Below are positions 1 through 11,600 of a stretch of 64,000 nucleotides of DNA, one piece after another. Below the pieces are notes generated by a model. That model was not told the DNA's origin. It did no database searches and saw nothing but the letters and a program-made list of their open reading frames with translations. Made by a program: the position numbers and the translations under genes. Location of the stretch: positions 9,982,001 through 10,046,000 of the forward strand of contig OU612065.1 of the NCBI GenBank assembly GCA_914767715.1. Reading direction: 5' to 3'. The first letter of the stretch is position 1. The number at the start of each line of letters is the position of its first letter. This stretch comes from Membranipora membranacea (lineage: Eukaryota > Bryozoa > Gymnolaemata > Cheilostomatida > Membraniporidae).

Positions 1-2165
1 GGAAGCTTACAAAAACATCCAAAAGTTTTCACACAAGCTCAACATTGACTAGTGACAATTCTAACTGCTCACTCAAAATACTGGCGTATGCTGACACTGC
101 ATTTACAGAGTGTGCTAAGTTGTTAGAGAACGATATGGTGGTGATCGAAGATTTTATTACTGAAGCAGAAGAACAAGAGTTGGTGAATGAAATACAGCCT
201 TACTTTGCAAGAAAAAGATATGAGTACGACCACTGGGACGATGTGAGTGTAATAAAATAATACATACAATGCTCGCCACCTGTAATAGACAGTTTTCTGA
301 GCTCTGATTTAGCCTCAATTTGGAGTTGTCCTCTCTCCAGTTTGGTACTTTTAACACACGCCGCATAGGAAAAACGTGCTGAAAAGAGGGTTATCTTGAA
401 TACCCCTTTTAATAGGATAGAAATTATTTTTGATTCAGAATCTGTAACATTGAAAACTCATATGGACATAATTTGGGTAATAATTTCAGTATTTGGATAG
501 TCAATTATAGCATTTTCCGCCTGTTTTGCAGACAATTTGGCAGAATCTTTCATGAGTTGCGTCACTAAAATTAAGATTTATCAACATTAAAGCCTCCAAT
601 GATTTGGAAACCCTGTCTCACAGGGTTTTCAATGGTGCAGACTCTGAATCAAAAATCATTTTTATCCTAAAATTAGCAGTCTTCAATATAACCCTCTTTC
701 AGCAGGTTTTACCTATGCAGCGTGGGTTAAAAGTACCAAACTAGAGAGAGGACAACTACGAACTGAGGCATAAATAAGGGCTCAGAAAACTGGCTATTAA
801 AACAGATATTATTTATGTCGCATGATAAGATAGAGCCAAGCAGTGTTCCACTGAGGAACAACTTATCTAGACAAATGAAAGTAGATCTGGATACATAGTT
901 CAAGAATTGGCGCATATACTTACTCAGGTTTATATACCATTTGTTTTCTCATTTTAGGCTATACATGGTTTCAGGGAAACTGAAAGATCAACATGGAATG
1001 CTAACAATTCACCTATAATAGAGAGACTGAAGCAGGCCTCATTTTCTGATGCCGCAAAACCAACAGAGTTTGTTCATGTTTTAGATCTAGAGAAAGATGG
1101 AGAAATCAAACCTCATAAAGATAGTGTGAGGGTATGTTGCTTTGTTGCTAGCTTTTCATCTTCATTGTCTTATCGGACAGCAAAGTTTTGTTTTATCAGT
1201 TTCTATATTTAGAATTCAAGTTATTTTGCCTAAAAATTATTAGTAATGTAAAATAAATGCACTAAAAATTGACCCTGCCAAGTAACTAATCGTGTTGTTA
1301 TTTTAACTTGCATTTTTTTCAGTTTTGTGGTGACACCATTTCAGGGATTTCATTACTTTCACAATCAGTGATGAGATTGATACATGTGGATAACAAAGAA
1401 CTCCTATTAGATTTACTGCTTAAACCAAGGTCACTGTATATTATGAGGTGAGTAATTTTGCTAGTAAAAAAAATCGAAACCACAGCTATAATTGTTGTGT
1501 ATGGCTTCGGAAAAATGAGACACGTCCATATCATGTTAAAGCAACAGAGAGTGAGTTCATTGGTTACAGCAGGGAGTTTGGGTCAAACTACACGGTTACA
1601 GCAGCAGAAAATTGTATCTGTAGCCAGTGTGTCAGCCCTGAACTGATTGGTCGTTGGATTGGAAACCACCACCCACCCACCCACCAGCCTATCAGAGCCA
1701 ACACATTGGCTAATGTATCTACAGCTGTCTAAAATGATTTATGGGCCCAAATTTTCTGTACAATCTTGTACTATAGAAATGGGAGTGTTATCATAGTTGC
1801 CACATTTTTCTCTGTTTATTGCAAACTGTATGACACATGCAGAGTTAAGGCAGTTTGCAGAGCCAGAACTTTTGATGATAAAATTGATTAGAAAGACTAG
1901 GATTTGAACTAGCACTAGTTCATTTTTGTTGGAATGTTATGTTTTTTGGTTTAAGCTTTCCTTTCAGTACTCACAACCATGTCCTCGGTATCAATTTTGT
2001 TTTATACCAATGAGTTAGTTTTACTCATTTCCTTATCATTTTAGGCATGCAGCTCGATATGAGTATACCCATGAAATACTTCACAATAACAAGTCATACT
2101 TCAAGGGAGAGCACATTGAGAAAGGCAGAAGGATATCTATCATTTGCAGAAACAATCCCTCATAA
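1..2165 (+). CDS. ALKBH7: ALKBH7, mitochondrial AlkB-like 2-oxoglutarate/Fe(II) dioxygenase (5' partial)
   Basis: Exons: up to 242 (start off the window), 958-1131, 1323-1447 and 2045-2165 (stop TAA 2163-2165). All junctions are GT-AG and the phases agree. The first exon reads [11 protein letters not shown] and joins [13 protein letters not shown], a block typical of ALKBH7. HxD iron ligands lie in IKPHKDSV (end of exon 2). The distal His is in YEYTHEIL, followed by the 2-oxoglutarate-binding Arg region GRRISIICR near the C-terminus. The first visible residues ([10 protein letters not shown]) look like the tail of a mitochondrial presequence, but no in-frame ATG precedes the conserved domain, so the start is upstream. 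In animals ALKBH7 is a mitochondrial matrix enzyme linked to programmed necrosis and mitochondrial RNA demethylation. The length after the conserved block fits the family. A MITE sits in the 715-bp intron 1. Confidence 0.93.
285..797 (+). mobile_element. MITE family A, copy 1 (in ALKBH7 intron 1)
   Basis: About 513 bp. It starts ATAGACAGTTTTCTGAG-like and ends CTCAGAAAACTGGCTAT, with inverted arms of roughly 190 bp around a ~130-bp core and no coding capacity. Three more copies lie at 11297-11809, 40639-41124 and 44601-45121. A target-site duplication is not clear: the left flank ends AAT and the right flank begins with AT-rich bases. Confidence 0.85.
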
Positions 2166-2187
2166 TCTGAATGCTCTCAGTAAAATA

Positions 2188-2320
2188 CCCCACGCACCCA
2201 CGCACCCACACACCCAGGCACCCACGCGCCCACGCACCCACACACCCACGCACCCACTCGCCCACGCACCCATGCACCCACTCGCCCACGCACCCACTCG
2301 CCCACGCACCCACGCACCCG
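2188..2320. repeat. Minisatellite, ~8-bp unit CGCACCCA, in the presumed ALKBH7 3' UTR
   Basis: About 16 tandem units of CGCACCCA with variants (CACACCCA, CTCGCCCA, CGCGCCCA, CATGCACC) begin 23 bases after the ALKBH7 stop codon. One strand is nearly pure C/A and the other is G/T-rich with repeated GGG, so the G-rich strand could fold into quadruplexes. Both strands are open by chance because of the repeat. Confidence 0.9.
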
Positions 2321-2689
2321 TGTATCATGCACCATTATTTTTAGAAGAATGATATTTATGTTGTTTGGATACTGATTTAAAATGAATGGAACCGTGTTGC
2401 ATATATACGAAATACATGGATATTTACAGTTATTTGAGATAGTACTGATATACTGTCAGGACGGATTGCAAAACATGAAATGAACAAGAACCTAAAGTTA
2501 TATTAGAGGAATGCTGAGCACATATATATGTACATTAAAAATTATGATTCGTTGCCGGAGCATGATCATTGGAGTTAATATGAGCACAACTATTTTTGAG
2601 CATTTAAAGTTCCAGCGTTTGGTTGTCATAGTATAATGTTATGCAGATGTAGAACTTTGGTTGCCATCACTGTAATTATGAGATCGTTA

Positions 2690-5600
2690 TTATGCAGCAG
2701 CCCTCTCTAGTGTCTTCAGTACACGCTTAGCTTCTTCTGCGAGCATACCTTCACCCCTCTCCCTCTCTTTCAATAGCCTGAGTATCTTCTTTTCTGTCAC
2801 CTCCATTGTACCAAACGCTCGAATCACCTCTCGTCTCACTGTATCACTGGGATCTAACTCTAGCATTTCTGATAATACTCTTAATACTTTTGGTTGTTTG
2901 ATTCCCAAAGTTCCCTGTAAAAGTGATCAAACCCATGAAGGGAATATTTCAATTATAAACATGTTTACAATCTTAACACATTGAGTAAAACAATAGAGTG
3001 TCAAGATTCACTTGTCAGTTCAGATTAATAGACTCAAAAACTGCAGTGGTTCATGTCAGTCTTGTAAAACTACACTGTAATGAAAGTCTCTTACTACCTT
3101 GGTAAAGTATCCCAAATCATAATTATTGCAGAAGAGACATTATATTTAAGAACATATTAGATACATAGAATGGAGTATTTCTGACCAGTGATGTGCAAGC
3201 ATGTGCTCTGACTGTAGGCTCCGAGTCTGACAATCTTTTTATCACTGTCTCTGCAGCTCTGCCATACATGTTCAGCACTCCAAGAGTATTAGCTGCCTCC
3301 ATTCTCACCATCTGTATTAGAAAGCTATTGTATACACAACACAGAGAAATTAGGATTTTCTAGTTATTCTATTTGCTTACAAGCACTGTGGAGTCTTCCA
3401 ATGTGAAGGGGATGAAGATATCTGTAGACATTTCTCATGCTGATGCTCTCCTTCCACTTATTCAATCAGGTTCAGTCATTACAAAAACCGTCATGAGGCC
3501 CACATTTCAACTTCTGTTTTGAACAATTTACCGATTCAAAACAATATAAATATATATATATATATATACCTCAACAGAATCATCCCAGAGTCTTCTCTCT
3601 AGGATTGAGTATACTAGCTCCTCATTCTCTGCAGTACTGCATGTGTGCTTCCTGCCGAGATGCTGTAATAACTGAGCTGCTTCTCTCCTGTACTCCCACA
3701 CAGGCGATCGAGTAAACTGCTTTAATACGACCTCCACCAGGTTCCAGCTGCACTCGTTAAACTGCTTCACCAGTATACGCAGAGCCTATGAATGATGGAA
3801 AACATAGAAATTAGCAGTAGCAATTCTATAGACACTTTGCATAGCAACTTAGATCAAGTTTGATCCATTTGCCTGTATTCGGAGTTGCGCCCCCTCCTAA
3901 TGCAGGCAACTGGATCAAACCTGATCTAATGGCAATTTGACACAAGAACGCTCGAATAAAGACAAAGACTACGAGTTTAATATAGTGTCATCGTAGTCAT
4001 AATTTTCATGAACTCACTCATAACAATTGTTGATTTGCTTACCACTGCTTTTTTGTGAGTGTCATCCCCAGTGTTGAGGTAACTCAGCATCTTCTCCACA
4101 GCATGAGTGTTCTTTATGCAAATTTTTCCAAATGCTATAGCCGCCTCAAATGCAACAAGGTCAGCATTGTCTAGGGATTTACACAAGTGAGCCAATGCTT
4201 TCACCAGCTCATCAAATGATGGCATTTTCTACAAATAAAAGAAAAACAACCATATATACCCAGTAAGTGAAATTACCTCATGAGACTTTATGCAAAGGAT
4301 GATAATACATGTACCTTGGAATTATCTATACTCATATTATGAAGTGGTCCATTACATTTAGTTGATAACGTGAATATGAGACATTGCTAAACTTGTACTT
4401 ACTTTACTGATATATGATATTCCTCTAGCATTACAGAGGGTTTTTAGCATGTCAAGTCTCACTTCTGGATTGCCAACAATCAAATAGTCCACCAATATCT
4501 GAACAAGCTCATCCTCTAGACACCCTGTCATATAGGTAAGAATACAGTAAGTAAACCATAAACGTGATTAAATATTTATACTAAACACATGAAGATATAA
4601 ATACTCTTATTTATATAAATATGTGTTAGTGATTTTATATGTTATTTAAATGTTCCTGAACAGAGCTGACTGGTTATAGAAATAGAGGAAGACGGGATTG
4701 ATTTTGATATTTGAACAGCAAGCTGAAAAATTGAATAACAGGAATGACTAATATACCTAGCAGTAACAGTGACTTGGCAGATTCATATTGTACTCTCTCA
4801 TCAGAGTCCTCCACAATAGCATTCTTCAGTGCATGATACACAGCTGGGTCATCGCATCCCAGTAATCCAAGTTGCTACAAAATACACTGTCAGAATTGAA
4901 CGCCCATGAATTCAGGATCATCCAAATCAATCTAATGGGTTCAGTTTTGAACAGGGCTTTAAAAAGTAGAATTCCAGCCACACCTCAAGTTTTCAATAAC
5001 CCAAAAACACATTATCAACATATGTCAAGGCAAATCATCAGCGTACAACAATTGTCTAGTACTAAGATGGCCGCTGGTAGGCGGATTTCTATCGAATTAT
5101 CGAGATTGTCTAAAAATGCTTAAGGAGAGTAGATGTTAGAGTTAGAATGCTTACCTTAGCTGCATCCTGTCTTTCCTCAACAAACTGAGATTTCAGACTA
5201 TGTGTGAACAGATACTAAAATGAAAAAAATTGTACAGTATAATCTACCATATAAATACAATGGCTTTGGTGAACATCTGGTACCTATAGATAGAGTAATG
5301 GCCATGAACACATGCATGAAAACTCTATTTATTTATAATATGTTTATGGTGTTGACATATTACACTACTAACAAGTATAGTCAAATTCAGTTACTGTATG
5401 AAATCTCATAATATTATTTCAGCATACTACCTATGACGGTTATCTTAATATAACTCTGCTTAAACAATATATTTGAAAAAAATGTTTATTATTCTAGGAT
5501 CTATGACCAAGACTTCGATTGATTTGCTAGCTCAGGTATAATCAGAAAATAAGGATATTAGTGCGATCTTACCTTAACTCGATCCCATTTCAGACCTGCG

Positions 5601-8600
5601 TGATAAGCTCTTGGCTTATCAAGTTTCACTACAATGAAATTCAGATGTAAATAGTAATTAAATCATCAAAGATAGTGCTTTGGTCCATCTGAGGAGTAAA
5701 AAGTACTACTTGGTCAATCAGTCTTAACTCAAGCAAACTGATGGTAAGGTTTAAATATCACACCACAATTTACAGAGAAACTACAATGATGATGCAAGTT
5801 ACGACGTTAGCGCAATCGGGATGGCTATGATACTAAGAGAAGTTATGAATCTAGCCTGTCTTGACAAGCTTTTGTCATGACAGGCTATCGTGAATCATGC
5901 AGAGATAGCACTTGTTGTCTCATAGAACAGTATTGGGAACAGTACCAGGATAAAGTCATTACAGAATTAGTTTATAATAGATATGCTAGTGCAGCTAGCG
6001 AGAAGATTTTCAAAACTGTTGAGAGCCAAGGAAATTTGAATTATTTTAAATTTCAACAAGGGCAAATTTTCCGATCATAATTTTGTTTTATCATTCAAAG
6101 TAATAGGAGAGATTTTCTCCCATTCCCCGCTAGCCATGCTCATGACCTCTCTTTGTGGGTCTAGCACGCCTTAATCAATATTGTGGGTTATCTTCTTAAT
6201 ATAAATATGTAAGGGATATTACAGCAATGAGGGATAGTGGACAGATAGCAGGCATTACTTGCAACTCAGATCGGTAATGAGTTTTTACGGAATAAATTTG
6301 ATCAAGTTTAACTTTTAGCTTTTGTTAATGATCACTGACACACAGAACCCCATTCCAAAGTAGGCAGAATGAATCCAATTTGGTTCTTCCTTTAATCACA
6401 TGTTTGGTAGTTTGGACTTAACCTCTAAATGCTAAACGCTATAATACCATCACCGTTCAATTCCTAATCGGGTTCAAACAACAGTTTTAGAGATGGAATT
6501 AGGTGTAGCTAGAGGGAAATGACTAGAGAAAGAGGACGGCAAGCCTTAAGGGATATACTATACCTTCGTCTACTATATAATACTCATCAACACTGTCACA
6601 TGTTGAATATGCATCAATATCTGTCAAATCTAAATGAGTGGGTATAAAATTAAATGGAAATCTAAGTCAATGATCAAATTGCCAAGTTGACCAAAAAAAG
6701 GAAAACAATTTCAATTCATGATGAAAGATAGACTTATAATTTCCTGCATGAAGAAGTTATGCCATTTCAGAAATTGGAATCGAGCCCGGCATTCAACTAC
6801 TCAAAATCCTTACCCTAAAAATAACTACTGGTTTGCATGTGACTTACTTTTATTTATTGCTCCAAATGCATAAGCCATTTTGCTTGCTGTTCTTAGTGAT
6901 AAGCTGCTTTGGCTGAAAGAGACAAAAAAAATTTGTAAAATTAATTAGAAAAAAGAGAGCACAATAGGTTGGGTATAGTCCATTTTATAGTGTACTTACT
7001 CCTCACAGGATTTCAGTTTTATCTCATTGACTCTGGCAGCTCGATAGTCCGTAGCTGCTCTGGAGTATAAGACACTCTCCTCACAGGCAGTACAATTATT
7101 AGTGCCTAAGCATACCCTCGGGTGCAACTTCAGTTTCTTCCCATTGTTACGATTTCTTTCAACTCTTTTCTGCTTACTGTCCAAAGCCATCACTCTCCTT
7201 AGACCAAATGGTGTTGTGAACTGCGAAGTTCGTTCATCAAATGAGTTTTTTCGCCTCCTTGCAATTGAGGAAAGCCTGTCTTTTGTTAGCTGACACAAGC
7301 GAAGGTTCATGCACGGTAACGCCCCACAATGCCCGCAGAAGTCACAATCATCTTTTAGAGATTTTCTGTCAAAACTCTTACGTTGTATCTCTTCTTCATG
7401 TTCAGCTTTTCTCGCTTCCATTTCTTTTACTTTTGTGATTGCAAGAACAATCCGGTGTGATTCAGAAATATTAGCTCTAGTAAGTGGTGGCCCTTTGATT
7501 TCTGGGCTGCGCCTTGCAGCAATGACTGAACCAGAGTGTGTTGAAACTGAGCTTGTTGAATGTTTGTCTGATCTCCCTGGTGATATTTTTCTCCATATCT
7601 TACCATGCTTGATAGCACCCATGTCGCGGACATTAGTTGATGTTTGTGGTCCTTTTCCTGACCTTTTTGCATTATTTAAACTACCCACTGTAATCTTTTG
7701 TGGGCATTCATATTTCTTTGTAGGTCCGCCCAACTGTTCATACGTTTCATAGTCATATTTTCTCTCCTGATGTTTACATTTAGATGGCACGCAGGGAAGA
7801 TTTTCCTCCCTTTCCCGCTTGGCACGCTCATTGTTCAAAAGTTGGTTTCCCCTTCGTTCAAGGTTGTTCTTCTTGCAACTCCATTCAACTGGTGGAAGGC
7901 GTTGGCCTGGAGTTTTCTCCCTTGCTGGAGTTTTATTTCTTGCTGCCTCCTCAAATGCAGGAATCACATTAATCTTTCCAGTCGCTAGTGTTTTAAGCTT
8001 GATGCTTTTCCTAGTGTCAGTGGGTATGAGCTCAGGAGCATCCATGTCTTGGAGTTTCGGGGACTCACCTCTCTCCAGCTTCCAATATTTTATCTCATCC
8101 AGTTCACACTCATTTTTGCTCTTTATCTTACATAGACTTGCCACAAATCTCACCTCAGATTCAAGATATTGTTTACGTATACTCATAGGCTTACTTTGAT
8201 CAAGTACAGGACATTTTACATCAGTTGTTGAATCATCAATCCCAGTAAAAGCAGGTTTTGGTCTTTGCCTTTCAATATTGAATGCGATCGGGCAGTCAGG
8301 TTCACACTTTTCTCGATAGCACAGGGCACAGTGATCCAGCACACCCGATACCTCCTGCGTCCACATTCTATGTTTTGTGACCCATTCTTTATTCTCATCC
8401 AATACTTCCCAGTCTAACAGAGGAGCCCGAGTGAACTTCAGTTTTTCTTTCAACATTCTTTTCTTCTTATTGGCAGCATCAGAATACGGGAACACAGCAT
8501 CAGCCATCATGAAACAAGTCTTACTATTAACACACTTTTACAACAAAAAACTTGCAGTCAGCTCGCAACAATGGTTTCAGTTCTGAAATGCGCAGCAGAA

Positions 8601-11600
8601 ATTATCAATGATAATCATCACGACTAACTTGTCTTCTCTTAACTCAAGTACAAGCATGAAAATCACAGTTCTCTACTTTCACTTACGTTTTCTCAGATAT
8701 CATAGTCGGAGCAGATTGTGACAGCGGATTCGATTTGTTTGTTTTGTTCGTTTTTGTTGTGAGTAATCTCTCATCCATACTTTTGTCTACTCGTTTCCGT
8801 ACAGGTGCTCTGTATATCACTAACTTCGTGTCATTATAAAGTCTTCCTTGGTTGACAAGTCTATCTGGTGCCGGTCGACCATCAGGGTCAGGACATACAA
8901 ACGCTGTCAGCAGCTGTGGATAAACCCTATTCCTATTCTGTCAGAGGAAACAACATAACTTGAATTATCAATAAGGTACATGAAGCTGGTTCCGTAGGTA
9001 AACTATACAATCAACAATAACAACAAATTATCATGATTATCAATAAATATGAAGTGGTAACACATATTGTAGATGTGGTGCAAGTTTTGGTTCTAGGACT
9101 CCATTCGAGATCGGAGCCATCTGAGGTCTTCATGGTGAATCATAGAAACAGCGTGAGGAAAGAATTATTTGCTCGAACAACAATGTGACAGTTCTCTGCA
9201 ATGATCATGTTTGTGGCTCCTCAAACCATGTAAGATATATCAAACCATAAAGTGAATACTAATTATCAGCACTTTCGGATACTCAGAAAAGCTGGGAGTG
9301 AAAGCGTGGCATACAATATAAAACAAAGACACAAAGTCATGAGCTGCAAGAACTAATACGGTTGACCAGTCACCTTTTCACAAACACTACATGAGCAATG
9401 CAGTAGCTAGAAAAGGAGAGAACATTACATACATGTGTATCTCCAGATGGCTAAAAATGTTCCGAACATCCTTAAAGCAAATCAGGGATCAATGACGTTT
9501 TATGTATTTTATTAAATCAAGGCTCAGAACTAGGGGATGTGTTGAACCCACAAATGTCGCAAACGTCATAACGTCGCAATCTAGCGTTCCACAAACGTCG
9601 CAATCCCAAAAACGTCGCAACGAAGGGTTTTTTAAACGTCGCAAACCCACAAACGTCGCAATTTTTAAAACGTCGCAATAGCTCGAACCCACTAACGCCG
9701 CAAATGTCGCAACTCAACAGAAATGCCGAGTTGTCTTCTCATTTGATGCATAACGGTAAGTATGATTGGCTGTATGTAGTAGATAGGAGCATACAAACTT
9801 CAAAACACTAATGAGTGTTGGATATTAATGTTTATATTGAGCTTTGGATAATTGTTGAGATTTTAAATGTCATTTGAATCATTTCTTTTCACTTCCTTCC
9901 GTCGTTTATTGTTACCTCAGAATCCATTACTGCTGTCATATAAGGGATGTTTATCAGCATCTTAGCATATATATTGAAAAACCATCTTGTAATGTACCGT
10001 AATGTTTTGATTACCCCAATGATTGATGTTGTCAAGAGGTATAGACACAGCTTTGGCATGAATGTTTTTTTATTGTTAGGGGAGTATGCAATAGGGTCTT
10101 GATGGAAATGCTCTGCATATTTTCTCTCAGATATCTGCTCTTTTCGTAAGCTTCTCCTGCTTGTTTTTGGAAAGAACTCTTCGACCATATGTAAGCAAAA
10201 CCAAATCGTTTGTTGATGAGCAATTTAACGAAGACCTGCTTACCTTCAAGAATGCTTAACAAGTAACAAAATTCACTGCGACGCAATAACACCCTGATAA
10301 ATCCAATTGTATTGATATGTCACATGTACAATAAAAGCTAGAGCTGTTACATAGTAACAATTGTAATGCTCGAATAATGTCTCCATTTTTCAATTTTCAT
10401 TTTAATAGAAGTTATTCCTTCACAAAATAAAATGAGATAACTCATACCTATAATTTCTACTTTCCATGATATAAAACGTTATGGTAGAAAGTTAAACCAG
10501 TCTCCCTGGTTAAACATAAATGAAATAATTACAAACAGATGTACATGAATACTATCTGAGAGCTCTGAAAGTGTTATTGTGTTTAAGTTTAATCGATGGA
10601 AACAACAAGTAGTGACTTGGCAATATTGTGTGCCATGAAAATATTTCGTCTTAACCGACTTATGAACAGTACAGGGGGGGGGAGGTCGTCCATTCACTGA
10701 GTATCTGTGTCTGTTGCGATAAAATCTCCGTAGAACCCCCAACTGCTCTCTAGTCCCTTGATGATAGGAACGCTGGACCTCTCTTTGATCATTGCTATTA
10801 ACACAAAATATCATATTCTTCCCCGCTAAGTGTTTCAATGTTTCTTAGTCCACTTACAATTGCTCTGTGAACAATTGTATCGATATTTTTGTTCAGTAGG
10901 TGGTTCAGAATCTCACTGAGCCATCATGCACACATTTATGTCGTCGCAAATCCCTTATAGTAGTCAGTCAAACCAAGTCTCTAACTTACTCCTATATCAA
11001 ACATTCAAGGCTACTTTAAATGGCATGGTGTATATAACATAATTGTATCCATCGAATTTAATGCATAACCATATCGCCCTCACAAGGACTCATTTTGCTT
11101 GCTAGATAATCAAGAGCCGCCAGCAAACAACCAGTTAACAAACGCATCATGGTATTTTGGGATCAAACCAGTATTGAAGATAAGGATATAGCCAGGTTAC
11201 CTGTGATATGTAAGGACTGTGATATGCAAACCTGAACTAAGCCGTCCTTACATATCACAGGTTTGTAGTAATACTTCACAACTGTATAGAACTTGAATCA
11301 GTTTTCTGAGCTCTGATTTAGGCCTTAATTCGGAGTTGTCCTCTCTCCAGTTTGGTACTTTTAACCCACGCCGCATAGGAAAAACGTGCTGAAAAGAGGG
11401 TTATCTTGAAAACCGCTCATAATAGGATAAAATTTATTTTTGATTCAGAATCTGCAACATTGAAAACTCATATGGGCATAGTTTGGGAAATAGTTTTAGT
11501 AATTGGATAGTCAATTATAGCAATTTCTGCCTGTTATGCGGACAATTTGGCAGAATTTTTCATGAGTTTCGTCACTAAAATTAAGATTTATCAACATTAT

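Noticed and set aside
2047-2352. Pro/His-rich protein from the minisatellite
   Set aside because: The frame is the ALKBH7 last exon read out of frame and then the 8-bp repeat; it is open only because of the repeat.
9541-9720. CRISPR-like array of ACGTCGCAA repeats
   Set aside because: Repeats are only ~9 bp, spacing is irregular, the copy at 12428 repeats the same 'spacers', and the genome is eukaryotic.
9889-10292. Transposase encoded between the inverted CGTCGCAA repeats
   Set aside because: The two overlapping minus-strand frames (99 and 86 codons) show no transposase motif and no DDE/DDD residues that can be aligned.
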